A stretch of DNA of 50,918 bases from Pseudarthrobacter sp. C4D7 (GTDB taxonomy: Bacteria > Actinomycetota > Actinomycetes > Actinomycetales > Micrococcaceae): NCBI RefSeq assembly GCF_013359725.1, contig NZ_JABFMW010000028.1, positions 1 through 50,918 of the forward strand. The letters run 5' to 3'. Within the stretch, counting starts at the first letter, position 1, and every line of letters starts with the position of its first letter. The notes under the pieces were generated by a model. That model saw only the letters and a program-made list of their open reading frames with translations, did not search any database and was not told the origin of the DNA. The position numbers and the translations under genes are program-made. Below are positions 16,197 through 25,053 of the stretch, one piece after another.

Positions 16197-18059
16197 CTAT
16201 GCGGGCTGACCTATTCGCCACACTGCCGCGTCATCCGGGGGTAGCCAATACTCATCCCTTTCAGAATCAAACAAATCGACCTCATCGATGGCAAGCTGCA
16301 GTGTCTTGAACCTATCGAGGTAGGCATGCCAGATCGCGCGTTCGTGACGATTCCGGCGGATGTGGTCAAGGTAGTCGTCGAGCACTCCGAGCCTGGCGGC
16401 GAGCATGCGGAGGTTCACTGAAGTGGTTTTCCACGTTCTACCGTGGCGCCGGATCATGCCGAGTGTCTCCATCTCAGCCAATGCGGCCGAGCAGGCGTTG
16501 CGGCTGACACCACTGTTGCGGGCCACTTCCGCGGTGGTGGGGGAGTGGCGCCCACGTTCAATTGCCTCATAGGCAAGGGCAGCCACGTCTCCCAGGGCCC
16601 GAAACACGGGGCGGATGGCGTGAATTTTTCCTTTCCGCCACGTCAGTTCCCGTGCAAGTTGTTGGTAGTGCTCAGGGAGTTGAATGAGGTAAACATCGGC
16701 CACCTTCTGACGTGCGTCGGCGATCTTCGTGAGGATCCCATCAGACGCTTGAACCAAGACGGGCAGCAGCCTCGCGATGGTGACGTGGTGTTTGCCCATC
16801 GCGACAGCAAGAGTCCGGCAGCCGACATCCAGGATGTCTGTTTCTTTAGCCCGCATGTATCCCAACAGTCCGCGGATCAGGAGGCGGAGGCTGAGGCCTT
16901 CTCGACCGCGTTTTTGGAGTCTGTGGTCAAGGACTGCGTACAGGACATTTTCCAAGTCGTTCACGAGTTGGTGTACAGCAGCACTACTAGATTTGCTTGC
17001 CCCCCCGGTGGTTAAAGTGGCGCTTGTGTTGTTAATAGGTGCACTCCTTTCCCCACGATTACGGGGGAGCGGTTTTCGGGCGCTCGAAGCTGCACCGGTG
17101 AAGGCCTGGGCTTTGGCCCACTCGTAAGGAAGGAGCCTTGCCTGGCGTTCTGCAGATCCGTATAGGGCAGCTAGGCCCGGGAACTGGCCGACGAGTTCGT
17201 TTTCTACGTGCTGCAGGGACCAGCCACAGGCACTGAAGTGGTTCAGCACGGCCATTCGGGCCTCGGACGGGCCCTTGTACTTAGCCGTGTCGTACAGACC
17301 GGTTCGTGCGACTCGTCGCAGCGGGGTCTCACTACTGGATCTCAGTGAGAGCGCCGGCAGCCCGCCGGTTCGTTGAGCGGCTACGGTCTTCGCTTCTCGG
17401 GCCTTGAGTGCGCGTTTGCGGGCCAGTTCCGGCGCCAACGCCGTACGCAGCTGCACTAAGCCCCGTGCTGGGTTGCGGCGGCGCAGGATGTCGTAGGCCT
17501 GGGACAGGGGAGTGATGAGGGTTTGGTGGCCACCGGACTTGTGGATCGTTCCTGGGACACGGATGCAACCGTCTGTGATGTTCTGGTGGGGGCTTGGGTC
17601 GAGACTGGTGGCCATAAGGGCTAGCGCTTCGACCAGCTCCCGGGCCTCGGCTGCGTCCATCCGGTCGTGCAGCGGCACGTACAGGTGTCGTCCACCGCTG
17701 GGAGAGAAATCCTCCACGAACCTCATGCCGCACGCCGACAACAATTGGCCCACCCGGACCGCGTCCGAGTCCACCACGCCCTTCAGCGCCTTCGAGGTAT
17801 CAAAGTCCAAGCACAGCGTGGAGACTCGGCCATCCGTGCCGTGCACCATTACAGCAGCAGGATGTCCCGGCAAAGACGGAGTGATCTTCGGCGCATTTTT
17901 CGGCCGAGGATATTGAAACCTCTGCCCAATCCACCGCCCCAACCGGTACGAAGGCGCGCCAGCAATCAGCGGAGCAAGACCCCATGCATCTTCCGGCTTG
18001 GGACGTGGAGCGACACTCACAAGGGCATGCGTTGACGTCAATACCGGTTCCGGTACCAT
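16197..18059 (-). CDS. Plasmid replication protein with archaeo-eukaryotic primase (prim-pol) domain
   Basis: Residues are numbered from the ATG at 18059 (AAAGGA 12 nt upstream; a GTG at 18101 is the alternative). The AEP catalytic pattern is visible: CLDFDTSK with D85 and D87, SPSGGRHLYV with His125, and CIRVPGTIHK with Arg167. The C-terminal half is helical, with a winged-helix-like segment (TTAEVARNSGVSRNACSAALAEMETLGMI, outlined). About 620 residues is typical of prim-pol Rep proteins of actinobacterial plasmids, which initiate replication at nearby iterons. The GATAGC repeats lie directly downstream. No helicase Walker motif is seen, so host helicase would be needed. Confidence 0.82.
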   Translation of the reverse strand: MVPEPVLTSTHALVSVAPRPKPEDAWGLAPLIAGAPSYRLGRWIGQRFQYPRPKNAPKITPSLPGHPAAVMVHGTDGRVSTLCLDFDTSKALKGVVDSDAVRVGQLLSACGMRFVEDFSPSGGRHLYVPLHDRMDAAEARELVEALALMATSLDPSPHQNITDGCIRVPGTIHKSGGHQTLITPLSQAYDILRRRNPARGLVQLRTALAPELARKRALKAREAKTVAAQRTGGLPALSLRSSSETPLRRVARTGLYDTAKYKGPSEARMAVLNHFSACGWSLQHVENELVGQFPGLAALYGSAERQARLLPYEWAKAQAFTGAASSARKPLPRNRGERSAPINNTSATLTTGGASKSSSAAVHQLVNDLENVLYAVLDHRLQKRGREGLSLRLLIRGLLGYMRAKETDILDVGCRTLAVAMGKHHVTIARLLPVLVQASDGILTKIADARQKVADVYLIQLPEHYQQLARELTWRKGKIHAIRPVFRALGDVAALAYEAIERGRHSPTTAEVARNSGVSRNACSAALAEMETLGMIRRHGRTWKTTSVNLRMLAARLGVLDDYLDHIRRNRHERAIWHAYLDRFKTLQLAIDEVDLFDSERDEYWLPPDDAAVWRIGQPA

Positions 18060-18167
18060 AAGGACAGTAGTTCCTTTCGAGGTAACACAAATGGCACCCA
18101 CAGCGTGGGTGTTGTAGCAGCTCGGATCCGGATCTTGGCGGATGAGGGATCTGAGCGAAGGATTAGG

Positions 18168-18194
18168 AAGGTCCCTCCTTTTAGGAGGGGCCTT
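18168..18194 (-). terminator. GC-rich hairpin between the RHH gene and rep
   Basis: Arms AAGGTCCCTCC and GGAGGGGCCTT form an 11-bp stem with one wobble around a TTTTA loop. It follows the stop of the gene at 18201 on the minus strand and precedes rep, and probably separates the two transcripts. It could alternatively attenuate rep. Confidence 0.6.
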
Positions 18195-18200
18195 CTTCCG

Positions 18201-18446
18201 TTAGGAAGCCTTATCGATAGGCAGGGCTCCTTGTTCCTGGTAGTCGTCTATGTCAGGCCAAATAGGCAACCCGCGAGCATCCAGCCGGATGCTCATCAGG
18301 AGGCGTTCGGCTGCCTGTCCTTTGGAGAGCCCCATGTGGGTGGCAAGACGTTCCACTAGAGCTTTAGCATCGGCAGCAACGTCAACTTTGAGGACGACGT
18401 TGCCGGCCCCTGTACCCCGTACGCGTCTGTGGATGGCTGTACTCAT
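18201..18446 (-). CDS. Ribbon-helix-helix-like small protein (81 aa)
   Basis: The start is the ATG at 18446 (MSTAIHRRVRGTG); an upstream extension to 18509 is basic and of poor composition. The core NVVLKVDVAADAKALVERLA followed by GLSKGQAAERLLMSIRL has the strand-helix-helix pattern of RHH repressors. It lies between the conjugation genes and rep, with a 12-bp palindrome 16 nt upstream of its start. This placement suggests a copy-number or transfer regulator that controls its own promoter; that is inference. Confidence 0.6.
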   Translation of the reverse strand: MSTAIHRRVRGTGAGNVVLKVDVAADAKALVERLATHMGLSKGQAAERLLMSIRLDARGLPIWPDIDDYQEQGALPIDKAS

Positions 18447-18461
18447 AAGCCCGAGCCTATA

Positions 18462-18473
18462 GGTACCGGTACC
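18462..18473. promoter_or_regulatory. 12-bp palindrome GGTACCGGTACC (possible operator)
   Basis: A perfect palindrome just upstream of the RHH-like gene. A similar GGTTCCGGTACC lies at about 18047-18058, immediately before the rep start, so one repressor could bind both. Confidence 0.45.
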
Positions 18474-18518
18474 GTTAACTGCGCGGCCCGTTCGGCGTGT
18501 CGTTTCCATTAGACGAGG

Positions 18519-19967
18519 TCAGAAGCCTTTGGCCACCGCGGCAGCCGCGGCGAGCCACGCGCGCTGGGTAGCTGGTTGGAGGGCGTCGTAGCGGATGGGG
18601 CCGTTGACCAGGGCGGGGTCGTAGGGGATGCGGACCACGGCTCGTACATGGGGGGCGAAGCCGTCAGCGATACGCCGGGCCTCATCTTTGGCCCGCTTGA
18701 GTGCGTCGCCGCTCATGCTGCGCTTGGCGTCGGTGGATTCGGAGACGATGACGACGGCGTTGCGGGCCAGTTCGGCATCGTGGCCGCCGCGGGATTCGAG
18801 CGTTTGGAGGGTCAGGCGCGCGGCCTCGGCGCGGTCTTCGATGGCTGTCACTGGGACGACGAGCTGGTTGGTGTGGTGGATCATGCGGCGCCAGTTGGCC
18901 GCGCGGGCGGTGTTGCCTGAGTCCATGACGATGAGCCGGTAGTAGCGGGTGAGCACCTGGTGGGCGATGTCCACCTCCTCAGCGGTCACTTCGTGGTCGC
19001 CTTCGTCGTTCTCGTCCGAGCGCAGGACGTCGAACTTGTCTGAGGTCTGGTGGTGGACGAACTGGGCGATCTCGGCTGCTTGGGCGCTGGGGGAGAGCAG
19101 CGCCTTTGATGAGTCGATGAGATCCAGGACGCTGTTGTTGTGGCCGCCTTGTTCGGTGCGCCAGCCGAGCGTGCCCTGTGATTCGTTGTTGTCCCAGGCG
19201 ACGGTCGCTGCGCCGCTGTAGCGGGCCAGGATTGCACTGAGCATCACGACGGTGGGTGTCTTGTTCGCTCCGCCCTTGCGGTTGACGACGGCGACTGTGC
19301 GGGGGCCGGGCCAGTGTTGGCTGACGGTGCGGATGTCTTCGCGTTCGGCCAGCTCTTCGGCGGATGGGTCCATGCGGAAGCCGAGGCGGCTGAGTGCGCC
19401 GCGCCAGCCGCGCGTGGCGGGCTGGAGCACGGGCGTGCTGATGAGGAACGAGGTGTCTTTGAGGCTGCGCCGGCCGGCTGGTTCTTCAGCGGCTGGTGTG
19501 GCGGCCGGTGCGGGTTCCTGGGCGGCCGCGTCAGTGACAGCTGCACCGAAAGTCACTGGCGCTGCCCCGGTTGGATCCTCGGGCGTTTCTTCGGGCTGTG
19601 GGGCTTCCCGAGGCGGAGCGGGAACGGGCGTGGTCGTGACCTTGGCCGGTTCGGGTGAAGGGGCGGCCTTAACGGGCAAAATGTCCTCCCGTCGGGAGGC
19701 GGGCTTGATTGGAGTGGCCTCGCTGACGACACCCTCGGGGGAGACGATGATGAGGCCCTGCCCGTCCGGATCAGTGGTGCTGACCCGGACGGGTCGACCG
19801 AGCTGAACAGCGGTTTCGGTGATGAGGCGTATCGCGTCAGCAAGGACGGCGGCTTCGTCGGCGGCCTCGATCGCATGGGAGGTCCCGTTGATGGTGACTT
19901 CGCCGGTTCCGTTGGTGCGGAGAACGGCGTTGATCTTGGGGAAGTCGAGTGCTTGGGTTTCCATCAT
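18519..19967 (-). CDS. MinD/ParA-like ATPase of the conjugation module (482 aa)
   Basis: The start has AAGGACAG just upstream of ATGATG. The N-terminal about 90 residues form a small folded domain, followed by a long Pro/Ala/Glu linker (about 95-165). The C-terminal 270 residues are a P-loop ATPase: deviant Walker A NRKGGANKTPT (near 229-239) and Walker B LIVMDSGN. The glycine-rich loop has Asn where ParA has Val-Gly, so nucleotide handling may differ. Proteins of this layout occur beside CHAP hydrolase and SCO6880/VirB4 genes in actinobacterial conjugative elements and may position the machinery. It lies 6 nt after the lipoprotein gene. Confidence 0.75.
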   Translation of the reverse strand: MMETQALDFPKINAVLRTNGTGEVTINGTSHAIEAADEAAVLADAIRLITETAVQLGRPVRVSTTDPDGQGLIIVSPEGVVSEATPIKPASRREDILPVKAAPSPEPAKVTTTPVPAPPREAPQPEETPEDPTGAAPVTFGAAVTDAAAQEPAPAATPAAEEPAGRRSLKDTSFLISTPVLQPATRGWRGALSRLGFRMDPSAEELAEREDIRTVSQHWPGPRTVAVVNRKGGANKTPTVVMLSAILARYSGAATVAWDNNESQGTLGWRTEQGGHNNSVLDLIDSSKALLSPSAQAAEIAQFVHHQTSDKFDVLRSDENDEGDHEVTAEEVDIAHQVLTRYYRLIVMDSGNTARAANWRRMIHHTNQLVVPVTAIEDRAEAARLTLQTLESRGGHDAELARNAVVIVSESTDAKRSMSGDALKRAKDEARRIADGFAPHVRAVVRIPYDPALVNGPIRYDALQPATQRAWLAAAAAVAKGF

Positions 19968-19973
19968 CTGTCC

Positions 19974-20489
19974 TTACTTTGCGCCGTTCGGGGGTGTGAA
20001 ACGGTTGACCTGCCAAGGCTTGTCCGCTGCGCTGCGGAGCAGCTGCACGTCGTAGTCGCCGGCATCGGTGGGAAACACGACATGGCAGCCGAAACCGTTG
20101 TTCTCATCGATCTTGAGCCGGCCTGTTCCGGTGACCTTGGTGACCGGGATGTTGGCAGGGTCAACATATTGGTAATCGGCGGTGGCTTGGGCGGTCAGGA
20201 GCTGCCCGAGCTCCTGGATCCAAACTTTGTCCGTGACCGTGGGGCGGGCGAAGAGCGTCATGGCCTTGGTGGCGGTTTCCCGCGCGGCTGTTTTGCTTGC
20301 CTCGTCCCAGGCAATGCCCAAAGTGGCGGGCGCTGTGCCGCCGGGGGCTTGGGGCTTGCCGCCTGCGCTGAGGGTGGCCGGCACGGTGGTGGAAGTGCTG
20401 GGTGACGGTTCCGCGGGCGTTGTACTAGATACTGACGCGCAGGCGGTACACATGAGCAGGGCCGCGAGGGCTGTCAGGGTGCGTTTCAT
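19974..20489 (-). CDS. Conjugation-associated lipoprotein (171 aa)
   Basis: The signal peptide is MKRTLTALAALLMCTAC with lipobox CTAC, so the mature protein should be lipid-anchored at Cys17. A Ser/Thr/Pro-rich linker (20-55) leads to a folded domain of about 110 residues with one further Cys (FGCHVVF) and alternating beta segments. Its start overlaps the stop of the CHAP gene by 4 nt, so both are co-translated. It probably helps hold or stabilise the transfer complex outside the membrane. Confidence 0.75.
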   Translation of the reverse strand: MKRTLTALAALLMCTACASVSSTTPAEPSPSTSTTVPATLSAGGKPQAPGGTAPATLGIAWDEASKTAARETATKAMTLFARPTVTDKVWIQELGQLLTAQATADYQYVDPANIPVTKVTGTGRLKIDENNGFGCHVVFPTDAGDYDVQLLRSAADKPWQVNRFTPPNGAK

Positions 20490-21568
20490 GGTTCCTCCGG
20501 TGAGTCGCTGCCGGGCAGGTAGAGAAAGGCGCTGGGAGTGCCGTTCTGTACTGTGCGGGTGTAGTAGGTGTGGTCGTTGGGGGCGGGGTTGCCGTTGTAG
20601 CCCTCTTCGAAGAAGGTGCCGTCACCGTTGACGGCTTTGACGATGGCGACGTGGCCGTAGGTGCCGTCTGCGCCTCCGGTGCCGGGGGAGTACCAGACGA
20701 CCGCTCCTACCCGTGGCGTTGTGCCGGTCGGCCAGCCTTTGGCGTCCCAGCCGTCCTTCCAGGTCAGGGCAGAGCCGAGGAGGGCACCGTCGGGCCGGAA
20801 GGTGCCGTTCAGGACCTTGTAGGGGGCGGTGGTGCTGCCGAGCTGCTGGTTGATGCGCCAGAGGGCGAAGTCGACGCATTCGCGGTTGAACATGCCCAGC
20901 GGGGAGGGCTCGTAGATCTTGGCCGTGCTCCACGGCAGGTCATCGCCTGTGCCGGATCGGCCCGGGATGCCACAGGAGCTTGTGCCCCCGGCGTCGGTGA
21001 TCTTCGCGTCGCCCAGGGCGGCGACGACCTCGACGGCTGCCGGCCAGTAGGCCCGGTAGTGGAACGGGTCAGCGTTGCGCTGGACCCTGTGTGCGGCGGT
21101 GGTGGGTTCGAGCTGTTCCCAGCCGTTGATCTTCTGGAGGGCCTTGAAGAAGTTGCTGGCGGAGGTCGTGGGGTTCATCCGGTCCTGATAGGTGCCCCAG
21201 GCGCCGTTGCCGCGCTGCTGGAACAGTCCCCGGGAGTCAGGTCCCGGGCCGTCGCCGTGGTCCAGGACACGCAGCCCGGACTCACCCATGGCCGTCATGA
21301 CACCGATCGTCTGGCCCCGGGCAGACAGGCCAAGGGCTTTGCCTGCGTTGATGACCAGGCCGGCGTTTTTCAGCTGCTCGCCCTGATAGCCGGCGACAGC
21401 GACCTTGGGCAGCTGGTTTGCGTCGACGCTGACGCTGGAACCGGTCGGTGAGCAGACGTCGGCCGCGGCCTGAGAGCCCCCGCCGAACAGGATGATGGAC
21501 AGCACCAGGCCAACAGGCGCAAGGACGGCACCGGCCACCAGCACGGCCCCGCTCCCTGGTGACTGCAT
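20486..21568 (-). CDS. CHAP-domain peptidoglycan hydrolase of the type IV secretion system (360 aa)
   Basis: A membrane anchor spans about residues 8-30. Residues 50-190 resemble a lysozyme-like or transglycosylase-like domain (AMGESGLR, DSRGLFQQRG, WGTYQDR). Residues 215-355 are a CHAP amidase/endopeptidase domain with catalytic C231 (NRECVDFALWR) and H306 (GTYGHVAIV). Two-domain wall hydrolases of this type open the cell wall for Gram-positive conjugation (VirB1-like role). The start has GAGGGGGA upstream. It leads an operon with the lipoprotein and the MinD-like ATPase. Confidence 0.87.
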   Translation of the reverse strand: MQSPGSGAVLVAGAVLAPVGLVLSIILFGGGSQAAADVCSPTGSSVSVDANQLPKVAVAGYQGEQLKNAGLVINAGKALGLSARGQTIGVMTAMGESGLRVLDHGDGPGPDSRGLFQQRGNGAWGTYQDRMNPTTSASNFFKALQKINGWEQLEPTTAAHRVQRNADPFHYRAYWPAAVEVVAALGDAKITDAGGTSSCGIPGRSGTGDDLPWSTAKIYEPSPLGMFNRECVDFALWRINQQLGSTTAPYKVLNGTFRPDGALLGSALTWKDGWDAKGWPTGTTPRVGAVVWYSPGTGGADGTYGHVAIVKAVNGDGTFFEEGYNGNPAPNDHTYYTRTVQNGTPSAFLYLPGSDSPEEP

Positions 21569-21619
21569 GTGTCCCCCTCACATCTGCCCGTTGCTTTACG
21601 TCTGTTCGGTTGCTTCGCC

Positions 21620-21907
21620 CTAGGGCTGGTCCTGGTTTGTCTCGTCTGCGGTGTTCACTTCCGGTGTCTGGCCCTTCCTGAGTGTGTTCCGGTTCTCCCA
21701 GACCCAGTCCTTGACTTGATCTCTGGCGATCAACCATGTCTTCTCGACTTGGTAAGCAGGAATCACTCCGGTTTGGAGCCAGCGGTAGACGGTGTTTCGG
21801 GACAACCCGAAGATCTCTTCGAGGTCCTGAGGCGTAAGACGCTCCGGGTACTTGGCGAAGAGTGCTTCCAGGTACTTGGGGTCCACGCTCAGTCCGTCCC
21901 ACCGCAT
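21620..21907 (-). CDS. Excisionase-type helix-turn-helix protein (95 aa)
   Basis: The central segment TPQDLEEIFGLSRNTVYRWLQTGVIPAYQV is a MerR/Xis-type HTH. It is followed by a wing with a Trp-rich helix (TWLIARDQVKDWVW) and an acidic tail. The start is uncertain: ATG 21907 or GTG 21925, neither with a clear ribosome site. It faces away from the transfer genes starting at 22051 and is the natural regulator for the divergent promoter region. Confidence 0.75.
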   Translation of the reverse strand: MRWDGLSVDPKYLEALFAKYPERLTPQDLEEIFGLSRNTVYRWLQTGVIPAYQVEKTWLIARDQVKDWVWENRNTLRKGQTPEVNTADETNQDQP

Positions 21908-21925
21908 AGAGCCAGCATAGACCAC

Positions 21926-22050
21926 AAATGTGTACTGTGATGTACTAGACGTGATTGAAAGGTACGAAAGCTGTTGCTGGAGGTCACTTATGGCCTTTCG
22001 TGTCGGATGGTACCGATACGATCTTTGCGGACATTACTAGGGGATGTGAA
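21926..22050. promoter_or_regulatory. Divergent promoter region of the conjugation module
   Basis: It separates the HTH gene from the forward transfer operon. Two direct TGTACT units (in GTGTACT and ATGTACT, about 21930-21946) lie close to the HTH start and could be its operator. The forward gene has AGGGGATGTGAA before its ATG. Confidence 0.45.
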
Positions 22051-22668
22051 ATGCCGGTCTCAAAGAATCGCTGGGTGAACCTCGGCGCAGACACTATCGA
22101 CGAACCCGTTCCAGCCATCCCGGAAGAGCCGCCTTTCATCCCTACCGGGGCGACGAAGCCGCAGCTAAGTGTTCCGCAGCCGGACCAAGCGGACCGCCTT
22201 CCGCGCAGGAATGTTACGGGAAGCCAACCAGCCTTTTGGTGGCTTGGCGTGCACGGCGGCGCGGGCGAAACCTCACTTGCACGCCTGGACAAGAACAGCA
22301 GGGCAGCCGATCATCACTGGCCTTTGACGGCAGCCGGGTCCGTCGTCGTCCTCGTTGCCCGTTCCAATATCCCCGGCCTGCGCGCGGCCCGGTTGGCGGC
22401 AACTGAATGGGCTTCAAGGTCACTTCCCGGGATCCAGATCGCTGGCCTGGTGGTCATGGCCGACGCCCCCGGACGGCTCCCCAAAGAAATCCGCGACTTC
22501 TCCCGCGTCGTCGGCGGGGGAGTACCCCACCTGTGGCACTTTCCCTGGGTGGACGGATGGCGCTACGGCCACGACGTCGCCCCCGAAGAACTGCCCAAAG
22601 AAGCCCGCACCATCCTTGAGCAGATACACCTCGCAGTAACCGCCACCGCCGCACTCACGGCCAAGTAG
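22051..22668 (+). CDS. DUF6668 family protein (205 aa)
   Basis: The start is the ATG at 22051 (MPVSKNRWVNLG) preceded by AGGGGATG; the frame extends upstream without coding character. After a proline-rich N-terminus, the conserved FWWLGVHGGAGETSLA resembles a degenerate P-loop. It is followed by VVLVARSNIPGLRAARLAA and a region ending LWHFPWVDGWR, as in DUF6668 proteins of actinobacterial conjugative elements. GAGETS departs from a strict GKT/S box, so ATPase activity is doubtful. It is the first gene of the forward operon. Confidence 0.72.
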   Translation: MPVSKNRWVNLGADTIDEPVPAIPEEPPFIPTGATKPQLSVPQPDQADRLPRRNVTGSQPAFWWLGVHGGAGETSLARLDKNSRAADHHWPLTAAGSVVVLVARSNIPGLRAARLAATEWASRSLPGIQIAGLVVMADAPGRLPKEIRDFSRVVGGGVPHLWHFPWVDGWRYGHDVAPEELPKEARTILEQIHLAVTATAALTAK

Positions 22669-22682
22669 AAAGAAGAAACCCT

Positions 22683-22970
22683 ATGTTGTTCTCCAAGGCC
22701 ATGGAATGGTCCAGCATTGCCATCACCGAGATACCGAACCCGGGCACCGGTGAAGCACCTCCCGGCTCCGAAGGTTTGCTCACGATCCTCAAATGGGTCG
22801 CCTGGATCGTCTTCGGCTTGGCCGTGGCCGGCATCCTGATCACCGCCGGGACGATGATGATCAACAACCGACGCGGCGAAGGCGGCGAGCACGCCGGCCG
22901 TCTGGCATGGGTCCTCGGTGGCTGCATCCTGGCAGCCTCTGCAGGCGGTGTCGTAGGCGCCCTGGTCTAA
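22683..22970 (+). CDS. Pilin-like (TrbC/VirB2-type) two-helix membrane protein (95 aa)
   Basis: An N-terminal segment is followed by two hydrophobic helices at about 34-55 (ILKWVAWIVFGLAVAGILITAG) and 72-93 (RLAWVLGGCILAASAGGVVGALV, outlined), joined by a charged loop (NNRRGEGGEHAG). Size and topology match VirB2/TrbC-like components of type IV secretion, although Gram-positive systems need not form a pilus. It lies 14 nt after the DUF6668 gene and 11 nt before the next. Confidence 0.68.
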   Translation: MLFSKAMEWSSIAITEIPNPGTGEAPPGSEGLLTILKWVAWIVFGLAVAGILITAGTMMINNRRGEGGEHAGRLAWVLGGCILAASAGGVVGALV

Positions 22971-22981
22971 GGAGCCCAGCC

Positions 22982-23710
22982 ATGACTGAACCGACAGTGA
23001 ACGAAGACCAGAATCCGCTGACCAAACCCAAGTTCATCATCTCGGCCGTTGTCGTGGCGATCATAGTCGCGCTCGGAATCATCCTGGCCCTGCTCCCCAA
23101 AGGAGGAGGAAACCCGGCAACCGAGCCAAGCAACTCCGGATCTACCAGCGCCAGTACGCAGCCCAGCGCGGCGGCGGCCGCAAGCGTCTGCGGCCTGCCC
23201 TCCGGCGACCAGGCCAAACCAGCCACCACACCCACCGACACCAAGTGGGAGCTGGTCGGAAAAATTGCCGCGCCAACATCACCAACGCAATTCGGCCCCG
23301 GCAAGACCGAAGCCAACGGCCTCCGCTCCTGCTTCGCACACTCACCCACCGGGGCGTTATATGCCGGAGCGAATATCGTGATCCTCGCCAGCTCGGGCCA
23401 CAACGACCTGGTTCTTCGGTACCTGACCGTTGACAGCCCAGAGCGCGACAAAATGCTCGGATCTTCTTCGCCGTCAGGTAGTTCTGGAGGGCCTTCATTC
23501 CAGCTGGCTGGCTTCAAGCTCACGGACTACACCGGGGATCGCGCCGTGATTGAGTACGGATTCAAGGTGTCTAACGGAACCTTCGGCTCACTGCCCGTAG
23601 TGCTGCAATGGTCCGGCGGCGACTGGAAAGCTGTTCCTCCTGCTTCCGGTCAGCCTGAAGGAAAGCAGTTGGCCGACCTGAGCGGGTTCATTCCCTGGGA
23701 GGGCGTCTAG
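22982..23710 (+). CDS. Single-pass membrane protein of the transfer operon (242 aa)
   Basis: A short cytoplasmic N-terminus leads to one membrane helix at about 18-38 (FIISAVVVAIIVALGIILALL). A Ser/Thr-rich linker and a soluble outer domain follow (about 75-242), with two Cys (VCGLP, SCFAH) that could form a disulfide. It ends in a Trp-containing beta region (VLQWSGGDWKAVPP). The layout resembles VirB8/TcpC-like bridge proteins, but I cannot prove that fold by eye. The ATG at 22982 has AGGAGCCC upstream. Confidence 0.6.
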   Translation: MTEPTVNEDQNPLTKPKFIISAVVVAIIVALGIILALLPKGGGNPATEPSNSGSTSASTQPSAAAAASVCGLPSGDQAKPATTPTDTKWELVGKIAAPTSPTQFGPGKTEANGLRSCFAHSPTGALYAGANIVILASSGHNDLVLRYLTVDSPERDKMLGSSSPSGSSGGPSFQLAGFKLTDYTGDRAVIEYGFKVSNGTFGSLPVVLQWSGGDWKAVPPASGQPEGKQLADLSGFIPWEGV

Positions 23711-23711
23711 C

Positions 23712-25052
23712 TTGCGGCCGATGGACCAGAACGGAAAGCCTTGTGACTGGTGGAACTTCGGGTGCCAGGCCGGTGACTTCATAAGTGACCGGGCGAACGA
23801 CGCAACCAAGGATATGGCTCAAGCTATTGCCGATGCCGTGGGAAACGTCATCAAAACGCTTGGCACGTTTTGGGTGCATGTGGGGACTCCCGCTCTAACA
23901 GCAGCGCCGGGAGGCTCTACCGGGAGTGATCCGGTGTTGTTCCTGCAGAACAGTCTTTATTTTTGGACGGCGTCCCTGGCGGTGCTGTCTGTCCTCGTGG
24001 GTGCGGCCAAGATGGTGATTGAACGAAGGGGTGCGCCCCTGCGTGATCTGGTGCGTTCGCTCGCGACCCTGATCGTCGTGTCTGGCGCGGGTGTAGCGGC
24101 AGTAGGCCTCCTGACGGTCGCGGCCGATCAATTCTCTGCCTGGATCATCAACAACTCCACCGATGGAACGTCGTTCAACGAGAACATCACGTCCCTTTTG
24201 GCGCTTTCGGCTACCAGCCCGATCGGGTCGATCATGATCATCCTCCTGGGGCTGATCGCGATTCTGGCCTCGGTGATGCAGATCGTGCTCATGATCGTCC
24301 GCGGCGGCCTGCTCGTCATCCTGACGGGGATCTTCCCTACGGCTGCAGCTTTTACCAACACCGAGGCCGGCAAGGGCTGGTTCCAGAAGTGCACGGCCTG
24401 GTTGATTGCGTTCATTCTCTACAAGCCCGCGGCCGCCATCGTCTACGCCACGGCCTTCCAACTTAGCGGCAGCAAGATCTTCGGGAACGTTGGTGACGGC
24501 AAGGACTTTGGCTCCGCGCTCCTGAGCACGGTCACAGGCCTGGCCCTGATGATCATCGCTTTGTTCGCCATGCCAGCCCTCATGCGCTTCGTCACCCCGA
24601 TGGTGGGTGCCGTTGCTGGCGGCCGTGGAGCTGTGGCTGCGGGAACGGTCGGTGCCATGGCTTCCGGTGCTGTCAGCATGGGCAGCGCCGGCCGAGGCGG
24701 CGGCCCATCCACCAGCTCGACGACGACCCACAGCGCATCGAGCCAGAACCCTGGATCGCAGGGTCCTTCAGGGACCGGCAGCCAGGGAACAGCCGGAACC
24801 GCTGGCACGGCAGGAAAGACCGGCACCCGGGAATCAGGAGCCACGGGTTCGGGAGCAACAGGTGCGCACTCCGGAACTGGCCCGGCAGCATCCACCGGCG
24901 CCGGCAGTCCTGCTGCAGGCAGCGGGGCGGCAGCTGCGGCAGCGGGTGCAGGCGGTGTCGCCGTACTGGCCGCACAGAAAGGCGTTGAAGCAGGCCAGGC
25001 CGCTTCCGGGGCGATCAAAGACATGAGCGAAGAATCTACGGGGGGTGCCTGA
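23712..25052 (+). CDS. TrbL/VirB6-like polytopic conjugation protein (446 aa)
   Basis: A TTG start right after the preceding stop is favoured because GGGAGGGCG lies upstream; ATG 23721 is possible. After about 75 extracellular-type residues come five or six hydrophobic helices between about 80 and 300 (for example LAVLSVLVGAA, LATLIVVSGAGVAAVGLL, SIMIILLGLIAILASVM, LALMIIALFAMPALM). The last 130 residues are low-complexity Gly/Ala/Ser/Thr. This is the TrbL/VirB6 plan, the channel core of type IV secretion. The Gly/Ala tail is unusually long and probably disordered. Confidence 0.8.
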   Translation: MRPMDQNGKPCDWWNFGCQAGDFISDRANDATKDMAQAIADAVGNVIKTLGTFWVHVGTPALTAAPGGSTGSDPVLFLQNSLYFWTASLAVLSVLVGAAKMVIERRGAPLRDLVRSLATLIVVSGAGVAAVGLLTVAADQFSAWIINNSTDGTSFNENITSLLALSATSPIGSIMIILLGLIAILASVMQIVLMIVRGGLLVILTGIFPTAAAFTNTEAGKGWFQKCTAWLIAFILYKPAAAIVYATAFQLSGSKIFGNVGDGKDFGSALLSTVTGLALMIIALFAMPALMRFVTPMVGAVAGGRGAVAAGTVGAMASGAVSMGSAGRGGGPSTSSTTTHSASSQNPGSQGPSGTGSQGTAGTAGTAGKTGTRESGATGSGATGAHSGTGPAASTGAGSPAAGSGAAAAAAGAGGVAVLAAQKGVEAGQAASGAIKDMSEESTGGA

Positions 25053-25053
25053 G

